Assembly: GCF_030540775.2 (NCBI RefSeq)
Contig: NZ_CP141266.1
Location: forward strand, 3,583,001-3,647,000
Direction of reading: 5' to 3'
Origin: Flavivirga abyssicola
GTDB taxonomy: Bacteria > Bacteroidota > Bacteroidia > Flavobacteriales > Flavobacteriaceae
DNA: 64,000 nt
Under the pieces are notes generated by a model. It was given only the letters and a program-made list of their open reading frames with translations, was not told where the DNA came from and made no database searches. The position numbers and the translations under genes are program-made. Of this stretch, positions 53,089 to 63,386 are shown in pieces. Numbering within the stretch: the first letter of the stretch is position 1; the number at the start of each line of letters is the position of its first letter.

Positions 53089-54126
53089 TTACAAATATTT
53101 AACATTCTCTTTTGTTAATAATTTAATAGGTAAATACCTGTTTTTTTGGGGAACAACATCATTAATAATAAAGTTAAATAGTGTTTTAGTCCCCTCATAA
53201 CCTTGAAAAAAAGCATCTTGATCAATTAAGAAATCAATGGTTTCATTTTTAATTAAATGCACATTTTCTTCATTTAGATCGTAACCAATTAATTTTAAAT
53301 GTTTCAGTTTGCGTTCTTCTACGTAATTGGCAACAACACTAACTTTACTAGAAGGAATAAACAAGCCTTTAATTTTATGGTTGGTCAATTTTTTACGAAG
53401 TAATGTGTTAATAGCCGCTTGGTCTTTAATTTTTGGAAGTATAACTTCATGTATTTGTACAGGTGTATTCCGAGTATCAAAATACGATTTAAAACCAGAA
53501 ATTCTATCTTCAATAGCAGAGTGATGGATATTATCCTTTCTAACTTTTACTATAAGAATATCATCTTCCGTATCTATTAATAATGACATAAGTTTAGCTG
53601 CAAGCGCTCCACTGTCGAAGGAATGTTGTCCGATATAAGAAATATTGTTTGCCCCTTCTAATTCTGCATTAATGAACACATAAGGAACTTTTCTCTGATC
53701 TAAGTGTATAAGTCTCTCTTTAGCTTCATTTAAAAAAATAGGAGCCAAAAGTACAGCATCAAAAGAGGTTTCCAACAACGTATCAAATACATCTTTAAAG
53801 GAATTTAAATTTAAAGGATCAAAGTGGAAATAATTTACAGAGACCCGATGCATTTCAAATTCTTCAGATGCTTTTTCAATACCTTTTTTTGGAAGATACC
53901 AAAAATCGGATGAAGATTCAGCAGTAGGCATTAAAACTGCGATATTGTATTTTTTATTTAAAGCAAGTATTCTAGCCGTTTTGTTTATTTGAAAGCCATG
54001 TTCTTGAATTATTTTTTCAATACGTTCTTTTGTTTTTTTAGAAACTCCAGATCTGTTATGAATAACACGGTCTACAGTTCCAATAGAAACGTTTGCTAAG
54101 GCTGCAATATCTTTAATTGTTTTCAA
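53089..54126 (-). CDS. LacI-family transcriptional repressor
   Basis: The 345-residue protein has an N-terminal LacI HTH (TIKDIAALANVSIGTVDRVIHNRSGVSKKTKERIEKII) and a periplasmic-binding-protein-like sensor domain (YNIAVLMPTAESSSDFWYLPKKGIEKA, FDAVLLAPIF, DQDAFFQGYEGTKTLF). It is divergent from the uronate operon starting at 54325, with candidate operators in the shared gap. The inducer is probably a hexuronate or a breakdown intermediate; inferred from context. Confidence 0.92.
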   Translation of the reverse strand: MKTIKDIAALANVSIGTVDRVIHNRSGVSKKTKERIEKIIQEHGFQINKTARILALNKKYNIAVLMPTAESSSDFWYLPKKGIEKASEEFEMHRVSVNYFHFDPLNLNSFKDVFDTLLETSFDAVLLAPIFLNEAKERLIHLDQRKVPYVFINAELEGANNISYIGQHSFDSGALAAKLMSLLIDTEDDILIVKVRKDNIHHSAIEDRISGFKSYFDTRNTPVQIHEVILPKIKDQAAINTLLRKKLTNHKIKGLFIPSSKVSVVANYVEERKLKHLKLIGYDLNEENVHLIKNETIDFLIDQDAFFQGYEGTKTLFNFIINDVVPQKNRYLPIKLLTKENVKYL

Positions 54127-54161
54127 TATATATTTTTAAAATCCTTATTAACAGATAAAGG

Positions 54162-54173
54162 AACTAATTAGTT
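54162..54173. promoter_or_regulatory. palindrome AACTAATTAGTT, candidate regulator site
   Basis: This perfect 12-base palindrome lies 36 bases upstream of the lacI-type start, where it could serve self-regulation. It is AT-rich, so chance occurrence is possible. Confidence 0.3.
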
Positions 54174-54253
54174 AATGTAAAGCATAATAAACGAAAATAT
54201 AAAATACTGAGCTAATTTCCTTCGTTTTTCAGAACCAAATCAAATAAAATATT

Positions 54254-54271
54254 TAAATTTGCGTGTACGCA
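54254..54271 (+). promoter_or_regulatory. uronate operon promoter -7 box overlapped by candidate LacI operator
   Basis: TAAATTTG at 54254-54261 matches the Bacteroidota -7 box TAnnTTTG. It overlaps TGCGTGTACGCA at 54260-54271, a perfect inverted repeat that is the most GC-rich palindrome of the gap. A repressor bound there would block the start of transcription of the uronate genes. Confidence 0.5.
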
Positions 54272-54324
54272 CACGTTTTTTTTAAAATATATAATTATAC
54301 AGTATTAAAAAGTTAACTCATAAA

Positions 54325-55140
54325 ATGAATTTATTTAACATTAAAGATAAAGTAGTACTTATAACGGGAGGTTGTGGAGTACTAGGAGGAAGTATTTCAG
54401 AATATTTATTAAAAGAAGGGGCTACAGTAGTTTTACTAGATTATAAAGAGGATCTTATAGAAAAGACAGTAACAAAATTTAAAACCATAAGCGAACATGT
54501 AGATGGTCTTTTGTGTAATGTAACAGATGAAGAAAATTTACAAAAAGTTTCTGATACTATTATTGAAAAATACGGGCGCATAGATATTTTGTTAAATGTA
54601 GCTGGAGGAAATATGCCAGGAGCTACGATTGGACCTACACAAACCATTTTTGATGTAAATATCGATCACTTTAAAAAAGTGGTAGATCTAAATCTTTTTG
54701 GTAGTATCTTACCATCTATTGTTTTTGGAAAAGAAATGGCAAAAAAGAAGAAAGGCGTTATTTTAAATGTGTCTTCCATGACAGCAGATAGAGCCATTAC
54801 AAGAGTTGTAGGGTATTCAGCTTCAAAAGCTGCTATTGATAATTTTACAAAATGGATGTCTGTTGAATTAGCTTTGAAATTTGGTGATGGATTACGGGTA
54901 AATGCGATTGCTCCGGGATTCTTTATTGGAAATCAAAATAGAGATTTACTAATTGATAAAGAAACTGGAAATTATACCGATAGAGGAAATATAATTATTC
55001 AAAATACACCAATGAGAAGATTTGGTGACGCCGACGAGTTGAACGGAGCCGTACATTATTTATGTTCTGATGCTTCAAAATTTGTGTCAGGAATTGTAGT
55101 TCCTATCGATGGCGGATTTAGTGCTTTTAGTGGTGTGTAA
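54325..55140 (+). CDS. SDR-family oxidoreductase, probable mannonate/fructuronate reductase
   Basis: The 271-residue short-chain dehydrogenase has the NAD(P) motif VVLITGGCGVLGGSIS, DILLNVAGGNMPGA, the catalytic Ser in LNVSSMTA and the Tyr-x-x-x-Lys pair in GYSASKAAIDNF, then VNAIAPGFFIGNQN. Placed immediately before UxuA and UxaC genes, it most likely interconverts D-fructuronate and D-mannonate, a step done by the unrelated UxuB in E. coli. SDR replacements of this kind are known in Bacteroidota uronate operons; the specific reaction is inferred. First gene of the operon. Confidence 0.85.
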   Translation: MNLFNIKDKVVLITGGCGVLGGSISEYLLKEGATVVLLDYKEDLIEKTVTKFKTISEHVDGLLCNVTDEENLQKVSDTIIEKYGRIDILLNVAGGNMPGATIGPTQTIFDVNIDHFKKVVDLNLFGSILPSIVFGKEMAKKKKGVILNVSSMTADRAITRVVGYSASKAAIDNFTKWMSVELALKFGDGLRVNAIAPGFFIGNQNRDLLIDKETGNYTDRGNIIIQNTPMRRFGDADELNGAVHYLCSDASKFVSGIVVPIDGGFSAFSGV

Positions 55141-55164
55141 TAATTAAGAGAAAGGAAAGAGAAA

Positions 55165-56346
55165 ATGAAACAAACATGGAGATGGTACGGGCCTAATGAT
55201 CCTGTACAATTATCAGATATTAAACAAGCAGGAGCAACAGGTATTGTTTCTGCATTACATCAAATTCCTAATGGAGACGTTTGGACTGTTGAAGCCATTA
55301 AAGAAAGAAAACAGATTATTGAAACTGCTGGTTTAGAATGGTCTGTTGTAGAAAGTATTCCTGTACATGAAAATATAAAAACCCGTTCAGGGAATTTCAA
55401 AATATATATTGAAAACTACAAGAAAAGTATAGAAAATTTAGCAGCTTGCGGTATCAATATTGTTTGTTACAATTTTATGCCTGTTTTGGATTGGACACGG
55501 ACATCTTTGGATTATGAAGTAGCCGATGGTTCTAAAGCATTGCGTTTTGATGTGGTCGCCTTTGCAGCTTTCGAGTTGTATTTATTAAAACGACCAGGAG
55601 CAGAAGCTATATATTCTGATATCGAAAAAACCGAAGCAAAAGCATATGTAGATGGGTTATCTGAAGACAAAAAGAAAGCATTAGTAAATAATATCATAGC
55701 TGGTTTACCTGGAGCAGAAGAAGGGTATACTCTAGAGCAATTTCAAACCATTTTAGATACCTATGCTAATATTGATGCTCAGAAATTAAAAGAAAACCTA
55801 GTAGCCTTCTTGCAGGAAATTATACCAGTAGCAGCTCAGAATAATGTATTAATGTGCATTCATCCAGATGATCCACCGTATGCCATTTTAGGATTGCCAA
55901 GGGTGGTGAGTACCGAAGCAGATTATGCATATATTTTTGAACAGGTACCTCATATTTCTAACGGGATTACTTTTTGTACAGGATCTTTAGGCGTAAGAGC
56001 AGATAATAATCTAGTGCAAATTTTTAAACGCTTTGCAGATCGCGTGCACTTTTTACATTTAAGAAGTACTAAAAGAGACTCAAAAGGAAATTTTTACGAA
56101 GCCAATCATTTAGAAGGTGATGTAGATATGTTTAGTGTTGTAAAAGAAGTTGTAGTAGAAGAAGCAAAAAGAAAAGCAGCAGGAAGAGTTGATGCACTGA
56201 TTCCTGTACGCCCAGATCACGGTCACCAGATGTTAGATGACTTGCATAAAAAAACCAATCCAGGGTATTCTGGTATTGGGCGTTTAAGAGGATTAGCAGA
56301 ATTGAGAGGACTGGAATTAGGAATTTCTAAAAGTGCAGGGTTATGA
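55165..56346 (+). CDS. uxuA: mannonate dehydratase UxuA
   Basis: The 393-residue TIM-barrel enzyme has the UxuA opening [23 protein letters not shown] in family form, [46 protein letters not shown] with metal-binding His/Asp, [19 protein letters not shown] and RPDHGHQML near the end. It dehydrates D-mannonate to 2-keto-3-deoxygluconate in the cytoplasm. It follows the SDR gene by 24 bases and its end overlaps the uxaC start by four bases (ATGA), indicating translational coupling. Confidence 0.96.
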   Translation: MKQTWRWYGPNDPVQLSDIKQAGATGIVSALHQIPNGDVWTVEAIKERKQIIETAGLEWSVVESIPVHENIKTRSGNFKIYIENYKKSIENLAACGINIVCYNFMPVLDWTRTSLDYEVADGSKALRFDVVAFAAFELYLLKRPGAEAIYSDIEKTEAKAYVDGLSEDKKKALVNNIIAGLPGAEEGYTLEQFQTILDTYANIDAQKLKENLVAFLQEIIPVAAQNNVLMCIHPDDPPYAILGLPRVVSTEADYAYIFEQVPHISNGITFCTGSLGVRADNNLVQIFKRFADRVHFLHLRSTKRDSKGNFYEANHLEGDVDMFSVVKEVVVEEAKRKAAGRVDALIPVRPDHGHQMLDDLHKKTNPGYSGIGRLRGLAELRGLELGISKSAGL

Positions 56347-57761
56347 AGTTAACAACCTCAAAAGCATTTATAACAGACCATTTTTTACTACAGTCTAAAG
56401 AAGCAGAAACCTTATATCACGATTATGCTAAAGATATGCCTATAATAGATTATCATAATCATTTATCTGCCAAACAAATAGCAGAAAATAAACCTGTTGA
56501 AAATATTACTAAGGCCTGGTTGAGTGAAGATCATTATAAATGGCGTGGAATGCGGGCTCATGGTATTGAAGAAGCTTTTATTACGGGTGACGCTTCTTTA
56601 AAAGATAAGTTTACAAAATGGGCAGAAACGGTTCCATATACCTTAAGAAATCCATTATTTCACTGGACGCAATTAGAGTTGAAGCGTTATTTCGATATTG
56701 ATACGATTCTACAACCCAATACAGCTGATGCTATTTATGAAAAAGCCAATACTATTTTAGCTCAAACGACCCCAGCACAGTTGTTAGAACAAATGAAAGT
56801 AGAACTGGTTTGTACTACGGACGACCCAACAGATTCTTTAAAGTATCATAAGCAAATTGCTGCGGGTAGTTTTTATACAAAAGTATTACCTACGTTTCGA
56901 CCAGATAATCTCTTTTTTATTGATAATACTACTACGTTTACGGCCTATTTGGATAAGTTAGCTAATTGCGCTAATTTTTCTATTGATAGCCTTGATGATT
57001 TGTTTAAGGCCATTGATACAAGAATTGATTTTTTCGATGAACATGGATGTAAATTGTCCGATTATGGTATTACAGGACCTTTATATATCGTAGATTATAC
57101 AGAAGATGAGGTTGCTGAAATTTTCAAGAAATTTTTGAGTAAAATAGAGCTAACGGAAGTTGAAGTTGCAAAATACAGAACCTACCTTTTATTTTATTTA
57201 TCTCGTAAATATCACGAAAAAGGGTGGGCACAGCAATTTCATTTAGGCCCTATTAGAAATAATAATAAAAGACTGGTAGAACAATGTGGTGCTGATGCGG
57301 GATGTGATTCCATAGGAGATTATTCATTCGCTGAAGGCATGTCAAAATTCTTTGGTCAGTTAGATTATGAAAATAAATTAACTAAAACAATTTGTTACAA
57401 TCTAAACCCAGCACATAACGAAGTATTTGCAAGTATGATGGGTAATTTCAATACAGGAGAATTACCAGGTAAGATGCAATGGGGATCAGGTTGGTGGTAT
57501 TTAGACCAAAAAGATGGTATAGAAAAACAATTAAATGCGCTATCAAATATAGGATTGTTAAGTCATTTTGTTGGTATGTTGACAGATAGTCGTAGTTTTT
57601 TATCCTTCCCGAGACATGAATATTTTAGACGGATATTATGTAATTTAATTGCTGACGATGTACAAAAAGGGTTAGTACCTAATGATATTGATTTCTTGGG
57701 TAAAATGATACAGGATATTTGTTATAATAACGCAGTGGATTATTTTGAATTTAAACAATAA
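56343..57761 (+). CDS. uxaC: glucuronate isomerase UxaC
   Basis: The 472-residue enzyme is full length for UxaC. It has the metal-site motif [55 protein letters not shown] and [23 protein letters not shown] (shown in parts). It isomerises D-glucuronate to D-fructuronate, and galacturonate to tagaturonate, in the cytoplasm. Together with the SDR enzyme and UxuA it takes glucuronate to 2-keto-3-deoxygluconate; the kinase and aldolase for the last steps are not in this window. Confidence 0.96.
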   Translation: MKLTTSKAFITDHFLLQSKEAETLYHDYAKDMPIIDYHNHLSAKQIAENKPVENITKAWLSEDHYKWRGMRAHGIEEAFITGDASLKDKFTKWAETVPYTLRNPLFHWTQLELKRYFDIDTILQPNTADAIYEKANTILAQTTPAQLLEQMKVELVCTTDDPTDSLKYHKQIAAGSFYTKVLPTFRPDNLFFIDNTTTFTAYLDKLANCANFSIDSLDDLFKAIDTRIDFFDEHGCKLSDYGITGPLYIVDYTEDEVAEIFKKFLSKIELTEVEVAKYRTYLLFYLSRKYHEKGWAQQFHLGPIRNNNKRLVEQCGADAGCDSIGDYSFAEGMSKFFGQLDYENKLTKTICYNLNPAHNEVFASMMGNFNTGELPGKMQWGSGWWYLDQKDGIEKQLNALSNIGLLSHFVGMLTDSRSFLSFPRHEYFRRILCNLIADDVQKGLVPNDIDFLGKMIQDICYNNAVDYFEFKQ

Positions 57762-57764
57762 ATT

Positions 57765-58739
57765 ATGAAGTACTATGTCATTTTATTAGTGATTCTATGT
57801 TTCGGATCAGTTTCTTGTAAAAAAGAGTCTGATAGTAAGGTGCTTTATTTAGCACATACTCTGCCTCAAACCCATCCTGTTCATAAAGGGATCTTAACAT
57901 TTCAAGAGGCTTTAGAAAAAAAGTCAAAAGGTCGTTTGAAGATCAAAATATTTCCAGATGGTCAATTAGGTTCCGAAAGAGAGGTTTTAGAATTATTACA
58001 GATTGGAAGTGTTGCCGTTACCAAAGTAAGTGCCGCTACGATGTCTAATTTTGTTCCAGAATATCATGTATTAGGGATTCCATATTTGTTTAAAAGTAAA
58101 GCACATCAATTTAATATTTTAGAAGGCGAAGTTGGTAAATCTATATTAGAGAAAGGGAGTAAATTTTGGTTACGTGGACTCTGTTATTATGATGCAGGGA
58201 GTCGAAGTTTTTATACAAGTTCAAAAGCTATTAGAACCCCAGATGATTTAAAGGGACTCAAAATACGGGTTATGAATAATCAAATGGCAATAAACATGGT
58301 AAATGCCATGGGAGGTTCTGCCACACCAATGGCTTATGGAGAATTATATACTGCTATTCAGCAAGGTGTAGTAGATGGAGCAGAAAATAATCCGCCATCA
58401 TTTGTATCTTCTAATCATTATGAAGTTAGTAAATACTACACGCTAGATCAGCACTCATCAGTACCCGATGTTTTGCTTATTGGTACTAAATTCTGGGAAA
58501 AGCTATCAGTACAGGAACGCGTATGGGTTCAGGAAGCGGCAGATGAATCCGCTCAAGCGGAGAAGGTATTTTGGAATGAGTCTGTAAAAGCTTCTATGGA
58601 AATAGCTAAAGCTGCTGGCGTAGAAATTATAATTCCTGAAAAAGCATTATTTGCAGAAAAGTCAAAATCAGTTTTGGAAGAATTTTTAAAAGAACACCCA
58701 GAAATGACAGAACTAGTAAATAAAATTAAAGCAGATTAA
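57765..58739 (+). CDS. TRAP transporter substrate-binding protein (DctP family)
   Basis: The 324-residue protein has a lipoprotein signal (LLVILCFGSVSCKKE) and a DctP fold: LYLAHTLPQTHPVHKGILTF in parts, KIFPDGQLGSEREVLELLQIG, GIPYLFKS, the conserved Arg in LKIRVMNNQMAI, and YGELYTAIQQGVVDGAENNP, the family signature. It captures an organic acid or uronate in the periplasm and hands it to the membrane subunits encoded next. The operon position right after uxaC indicates a hexuronate ligand, as known for related TRAP systems. Confidence 0.93.
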   Translation: MKYYVILLVILCFGSVSCKKESDSKVLYLAHTLPQTHPVHKGILTFQEALEKKSKGRLKIKIFPDGQLGSEREVLELLQIGSVAVTKVSAATMSNFVPEYHVLGIPYLFKSKAHQFNILEGEVGKSILEKGSKFWLRGLCYYDAGSRSFYTSSKAIRTPDDLKGLKIRVMNNQMAINMVNAMGGSATPMAYGELYTAIQQGVVDGAENNPPSFVSSNHYEVSKYYTLDQHSSVPDVLLIGTKFWEKLSVQERVWVQEAADESAQAEKVFWNESVKASMEIAKAAGVEIIIPEKALFAEKSKSVLEEFLKEHPEMTELVNKIKAD

Positions 58740-58741
58740 TT

Positions 58742-59233
58742 ATGAAGCTATCTGATATTATTTTTAAAAAAGTGGTCCGATTTATGGAAATCTTTTTAGT
58801 ATTTATTTTTGCACTTTTAGTGTTGGATGTCCTTTGGCAGGTTTTCTCAAGATATATTTTAAACAGGTCTTTTTCATGGACAGAAGAACTGGCACGATTC
58901 TCTTTAATCTGGTTATCCATTTTAGGAGCTGCTTATCTAAATGCTAGGAGAGAGCATCTATCAATGGATTTTCTGTATCGAAAGTTCTCTGATGCCACAA
59001 AGAAAAAAGTATCCGTACTTATCGAGATATTAATCTTTCTATTTGCTTTAATAGTGATGGTGATTGGTGGGGTGAATTTAGTTTATACGACACTACATTT
59101 AGAACAGCTTTCAGGAACTTTAAGAATCCCATTAGGGTATATTTACGCTATTTTACCGTTTAGTGGCTTCCTTATTATGTGTTTTTCTGTTTATCACATA
59201 TCAAAAATTTATAAAAATCAAATAACCGACTAA
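58742..59233 (+). CDS. TRAP transporter small permease (DctQ)
   Basis: The 163-residue inner-membrane protein has four helices and the DctQ signature RSFSWTEELARFSLIWLSILGAAYLNARREHLSMDF (shown here only by its key features: the WTEE motif at about residue 45 and R-E-H at about 70). It links the binding protein to the large permease. It starts three bases after the dctP stop. Confidence 0.92.
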   Translation: MKLSDIIFKKVVRFMEIFLVFIFALLVLDVLWQVFSRYILNRSFSWTEELARFSLIWLSILGAAYLNARREHLSMDFLYRKFSDATKKKVSVLIEILIFLFALIVMVIGGVNLVYTTLHLEQLSGTLRIPLGYIYAILPFSGFLIMCFSVYHISKIYKNQITD

Positions 59234-59235
59234 TT

Positions 59236-60540
59236 ATGAGTATTGAAGTTTTAAGCATCTTAGCATTATTTGTTAGTTTTTTCGTTTTACTTATGTTAAA
59301 AGTACCTGTAGCCTATTCTATAGGGATTTCAACGACACTTAGTCTGTTATTGAATATAGATAAGCTTCCTGGGTTAACAACCATAGCACAGCGTATGACT
59401 ACTGGTATTGATAGTTTTGCGTTATTGGCTATTCCGTTCTTTGTATTGGCAGGAGAGATTATGAAACGAGGTGGTATAGCAAACCGACTCATAAATTTTG
59501 CTAAATCTTTGGTGGCAAGTCTTCCGGGAGGATTAGCTTATGTAAATGTTTTGGCCTCTATGCTTTTTGGTGCTATTTCTGGTTCAGCAATTGCAGCAAC
59601 ATCAGCCATAGGAAGTATTATGACAGATAGAATGGAAGAAGAGGGCTATCCAAGAGAATTTAGTGCTTCGGTAAATATTACATCATCTACTACAGGATTG
59701 TTGATCCCTCCAAGTAATATCTTAATTGTTTATGCTTTAGCCAGTGGTGGAACAGCCTCGGTAGCGGCCTTATTTGTCGCGGGTTATTTGCCTGGTATCT
59801 TCTTAGGAGTTGCCCTAATGGGGTATATCGCTTATGTCGCTATTAAAAGAAAGTTTAAAAAAGGAAAAAGAGCACCTTTATCCCAAATATGGTCGCATTT
59901 TAGAAAAGCATTTTTTAGTTTATTACTATTGTTTATTGTAGTAGGAGGGATTGTAGCAGGAATATTTACAGCCACAGAAGCGTCTGCTATAGCCGTATTA
60001 TATGCCGCTATATTGGCTTTGATCTACGGAGATATGAAAATTAAAGATTTCCCAGATATATTATTGACCAGTGCTAGAACAACAGCGGTTGTTATGTTTT
60101 TAATTTGTACCTCTATGGCGATGTCTTGGTTATTTTCTTTTGAAAGTATCCCTGAGCTTATGAGTGGGTTCTTATTAGAACAGTTTAGTAATAAATTTGT
60201 GATCTTTTTAGTGATTAATATGACGTTGTTAATTATTGGAACCTTTATGGATATGACACCTGCAGTTTTAATTTTTACACCTATTTTCTTGCCTGTGGTA
60301 GTGGCCTTAGGAATGGATCCTGTACACTTCGGAATTGTACTCGTTTTAAATCTGTGTATAGGTTTATGTACGCCCCCTGTCGGTACTATTTTATTTGTGG
60401 GAAGTGGTATTGCCAAGGTTTCGGTCACCCAAGTAATAAAACCCTTACTGCCCTTTTTGGCTATTATGATAAGTGTTTTAATGCTTATAAGTTATATTCC
60501 AGAAATATCCATGTTTTTACCAAGATTGTTTGGATTATAA
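59236..60540 (+). CDS. TRAP transporter large permease (DctM)
   Basis: The 434-residue protein has about 12 helices. DctM features are the N-terminal FFVLLMLKVPVAYSIGIST, PFFVLAGEIMKRGGIANRL, NVLASMLFGAISGSAIAATSA in parts, the double-prolines in TTGLLIPPSNILIVYA, TATEASAIAVLYA, and LCIGLCTPPVGTILFVG near the end. It performs sodium-coupled uptake of the acid sugar. It follows dctQ by two bases and ends the uronate operon. Confidence 0.95.
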   Translation: MSIEVLSILALFVSFFVLLMLKVPVAYSIGISTTLSLLLNIDKLPGLTTIAQRMTTGIDSFALLAIPFFVLAGEIMKRGGIANRLINFAKSLVASLPGGLAYVNVLASMLFGAISGSAIAATSAIGSIMTDRMEEEGYPREFSASVNITSSTTGLLIPPSNILIVYALASGGTASVAALFVAGYLPGIFLGVALMGYIAYVAIKRKFKKGKRAPLSQIWSHFRKAFFSLLLLFIVVGGIVAGIFTATEASAIAVLYAAILALIYGDMKIKDFPDILLTSARTTAVVMFLICTSMAMSWLFSFESIPELMSGFLLEQFSNKFVIFLVINMTLLIIGTFMDMTPAVLIFTPIFLPVVVALGMDPVHFGIVLVLNLCIGLCTPPVGTILFVGSGIAKVSVTQVIKPLLPFLAIMISVLMLISYIPEISMFLPRLFGL

Positions 60541-60683
60541 GATTCACGTAATATTAAAAAGTTCTGATATAGATGAGGTTTTCTTTATAATTGATTCAAT
60601 TACAAAACTTATTAGCTAGGCTAAATTGCTTGATGGGTTATTTTTTGTTTTTGGGGTTGATATTATCTATTATACAAATCTAA

Positions 60684-60757
60684 AGGACGAGGAACGAGGA
60701 GGAATCTCATCATGATGAGATGTCTCGTCACTCATGCTTCGCTCCGTCGACATTGAC
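60684..60757. repeat. extragenic palindromic repeat-like sequence
   Basis: Between the convergent uronate and thiamine operons lies GGACGAGGAACGAGGAGG, then the perfect palindrome TCTCATCATGATGAGA at 60705-60720, then TGTCTCGTCACTC and CTTCGCTCCGTCGACATTGAC. GC content is higher than the surroundings. The layout recalls intergenic repeats scattered in flavobacterial genomes. No gene is seen in 60541-60803. Confidence 0.45.
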
Positions 60758-60803
60758 AAACAGCTGTATTTCATTGGATTATATAAGATGTTTTTAATAA
60801 AGT

Positions 60804-61928
60804 TTACGTCGAACTCAGGTTAACATAAGACTTAGACCAATCCTTCCAAACCACCTCATAGCCTTGGGATTGAATCATATGCTTAATTTGCTCAGTGGTG
60901 CGCTCATCTGAAATTTCAAATTGTTCGAGTGATTCAGGTTCCACACTGTAGCCTCCTGGATTTGTTTTAGATTCAGCACTAATAGAAGTAATGCCTAAGT
61001 GAATGCTATGATTTCTAAATATTTCACTTTCTCGTGTAGATAGTGATAATTCAACGTCTTCATCCAGCAATCGATACGCGCAAATCAATTGTACCAAATC
61101 AGTATCTGTCATCTCTACTTTTGGAGCTAGTCCACCTTGATGTGGTCTAAGCCTTGGGAAAGAGATGGAATATTTTGTTTTCCAATATGTTTTTTGCAAA
61201 TATTTTAAATGCAAAGCCGTATAAAAACTATCTACGCGCCAATCTTCGAGGCCAAAAAGAGCACCTAGTCCAATTTTATGAATACCAGCTTTACCTAAGC
61301 GATCTGGTGTATCTAAACGATAATCGAAATTCGATTTTCTACCTTTTGGATGATGTGTTTTATAGGTTGCTTTATGATAGGTTTCCTGATAGACTAAAAC
61401 GGCATACAACCCAGAGGTGATTAAGGTTTCATAGTCTTCTTGGTCTAAAGGTTGTACTTCGATACTGATATTCGAGAATTGGGATCGAATCAAGTCTATC
61501 GCATGTTTTATATAGGATACTCCAACAGTTTTGTTTGCTTCTCCTGTAACCAGAAGAATATGATCATACCCTAATTTTTTAATATGTTCGACTTCCTTTA
61601 GTATTTCGGCATCGCTTAAGGTCTTTCTTCTAATACCATTATCCATACTAAATCCGCAATAGGTACAGATGTTTTGGCATTCATTAGATAGATACATGGG
61701 AATGTACATTTGAATGGTATTCCCAAAACGTTTTTTGGTAATGGCATTGCTGCGTTGTGCCATCTGTTCTATATACGGTTTGGCTGCTGGAGAAATTAGA
61801 GTTTTAAAGTCTTCTAACTTAATTTTCTCTTTGAGGAGTACTTTTTCAACGTCTTTGGCTGTTACTTTGTAGATTTCTTTTTCTAAAGTATCCCAATCGT
61901 ATTTTTCAAATGTATTTTTAAAAGACAT
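60804..61928 (-). CDS. thiH: 2-iminoacetate synthase ThiH
   Basis: The 374-residue radical SAM enzyme has the iron-sulphur motif CxxxCxxC in NECQNICTYCGFSM, LVTGEANKTVGV, VQPLDQEDYETLITSGL, YQETYHKATYKTHHPKG in parts and ALFGLEDWRVDS. It splits tyrosine to form iminoacetate (dehydroglycine) for the thiazole ring of thiamine, using S-adenosylmethionine. It is the last gene of the minus-strand thi operon, eight bases after thiG. Confidence 0.95.
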   Translation of the reverse strand: MSFKNTFEKYDWDTLEKEIYKVTAKDVEKVLLKEKIKLEDFKTLISPAAKPYIEQMAQRSNAITKKRFGNTIQMYIPMYLSNECQNICTYCGFSMDNGIRRKTLSDAEILKEVEHIKKLGYDHILLVTGEANKTVGVSYIKHAIDLIRSQFSNISIEVQPLDQEDYETLITSGLYAVLVYQETYHKATYKTHHPKGRKSNFDYRLDTPDRLGKAGIHKIGLGALFGLEDWRVDSFYTALHLKYLQKTYWKTKYSISFPRLRPHQGGLAPKVEMTDTDLVQLICAYRLLDEDVELSLSTRESEIFRNHSIHLGITSISAESKTNPGGYSVEPESLEQFEISDERTTEQIKHMIQSQGYEVVWKDWSKSYVNLSST

Positions 61929-61936
61929 GGTCTGTA

Positions 61937-62719
61937 CTAATTTAAGTCGTTTAGAAAAGAGGTGAGTGGGCTACTAGCTTCTGCTTGATTTTTAATAGGG
62001 GCTAGTTTAGCGTTATAAGCTATTCTACCAGCTTCAACAGCCATTTTAAAAGCAATTCCCATATCTACAGGATTTTGAGATACGGCAATAGCGGTATTTA
62101 CTAAAACAGCATCAGCACCTAATTCCATAGCAAATGCAGCGTGAGACGGCGCTCCAATACCAGCATCAACAATTACGGGTACGTTGCTTTGTTCGATAAT
62201 AATTTCTAAAAACTCAAGTGTTTTAATGCCTTTGTTGCTTCCAATGGGTGCGCCTAAGGGCATGACGCATGGTACACCAACATCCTCCAAACGTTTACAT
62301 AAAACAGGGTCGGCATGAATATAAGGCATAACCACAAATTCGAGTTTCACCAATTCCTCAGCGGCTTTTAAGGTTTCAATAGGGTCGGGGAGCAGGTATT
62401 TAGGATCTGGATGTATTTCTAGTTTTACCCAATTGGTTTGAAGTGCTTCTCTGGCTAATTCGGCAGCAAAAACAGCTTCTTTTGCGGTTCTTACACCAGA
62501 TGTATTGGGAAGCAAATTAATTTGATTATCACTTAGATGAACAAGCATATCGTCAGATTCATTTTCTAAATCCACACGTTTTAAAGCGACAGTAACCAAT
62601 TCGCTTTCTGAAGCTATGATAGCTTCTCTCATTTTATTGGCGCTACTAAATTTCCCTGTTCCTGTAAATAACCTTGACTTAAAAGTTTTGTCAGCAATTT
62701 TAAGTGTATCTGTTGTCAT
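61937..62719 (-). CDS. thiG: thiazole synthase ThiG
   Basis: The 260-residue TIM barrel enzyme has [21 protein letters not shown] in parts, [35 protein letters not shown] in parts with the Schiff-base Lys, [29 protein letters not shown] and [12 protein letters not shown]. It condenses deoxyxylulose-5-phosphate, the ThiS thiocarboxylate and iminoacetate into the thiazole phosphate. It is one base from thiE. The sulphur carrier ThiS is not in the window. Confidence 0.97.
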   Translation of the reverse strand: MTTDTLKIADKTFKSRLFTGTGKFSSANKMREAIIASESELVTVALKRVDLENESDDMLVHLSDNQINLLPNTSGVRTAKEAVFAAELAREALQTNWVKLEIHPDPKYLLPDPIETLKAAEELVKLEFVVMPYIHADPVLCKRLEDVGVPCVMPLGAPIGSNKGIKTLEFLEIIIEQSNVPVIVDAGIGAPSHAAFAMELGADAVLVNTAIAVSQNPVDMGIAFKMAVEAGRIAYNAKLAPIKNQAEASSPLTSFLNDLN

Positions 62720-62720
62720 A

Positions 62721-63371
62721 TTATATGTTTTGATTTGGATTCCAAACCTGTTCTTGTTGCGAAGCAGTGTTTAACAGTTTGTTGAATTGACTAATTTTAT
62801 TAAAATCTTTGGTGATTTCACCTGAAGCTGCTATTCCATGAACGCCTGTTTTTAAAATGTCCGGAATATCTTCTATAGTAATACCTCCAATGGCAATAAT
62901 TGGAGTGTCTGTTCGTAATGCCTCAAGAATGGTTAAGTAACCGTTTGTTCCTAAAATCGGACTTAAATTGTCTTTTGTTGTTGTAAACCGAAAGGGCCCT
63001 AAGCCAATATAGTTTACTTTTTTTTCGATTAACATTTCGCAATCTTTGAGTGTGTTGGCAGTTCCTCCAATAATTTGCCAAGTTTCTAGATGTTTCCTTG
63101 CAATAGTAGGACAGGTATCGTTTTTTCCTAAATGTACGCCGTCTGCTTTTATTTTTTTTGCAATTTTATAATGATCATTGATAATGAGGCGGGTTTGAAA
63201 ATGCAAAGTGATTTCCCTAGCTTCTTCAGCGATTTTTAGAATCTTTTTTTTGGACAGGTTCTTTAAACGCAATTGTACCAATTCTGCTCCCGAAGTACAT
63301 GCTTTTTTGATGTTTTCAAGATGTTCTTTTCCTGTATTTCCTTGTGATATATAATGTAACTTCGGAATCAT
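62721..63371 (-). CDS. thiE: thiamine phosphate synthase ThiE
   Basis: The 216-residue TIM barrel enzyme shows [37 protein letters not shown] in parts (substrate-phosphate and pyrimidine sites), [30 protein letters not shown] and [14 protein letters not shown]. It joins the thiazole phosphate and hydroxymethylpyrimidine diphosphate to thiamine phosphate. A second, shorter ThiE-like gene is common in flavobacterial thi operons and may lie outside the window. It lies between thiG and thiD. Confidence 0.93.
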   Translation of the reverse strand: MIPKLHYISQGNTGKEHLENIKKACTSGAELVQLRLKNLSKKKILKIAEEAREITLHFQTRLIINDHYKIAKKIKADGVHLGKNDTCPTIARKHLETWQIIGGTANTLKDCEMLIEKKVNYIGLGPFRFTTTKDNLSPILGTNGYLTILEALRTDTPIIAIGGITIEDIPDILKTGVHGIAASGEITKDFNKISQFNKLLNTASQQEQVWNPNQNI

Positions 63372-63386
63372 AATTTTAATTTTTAA

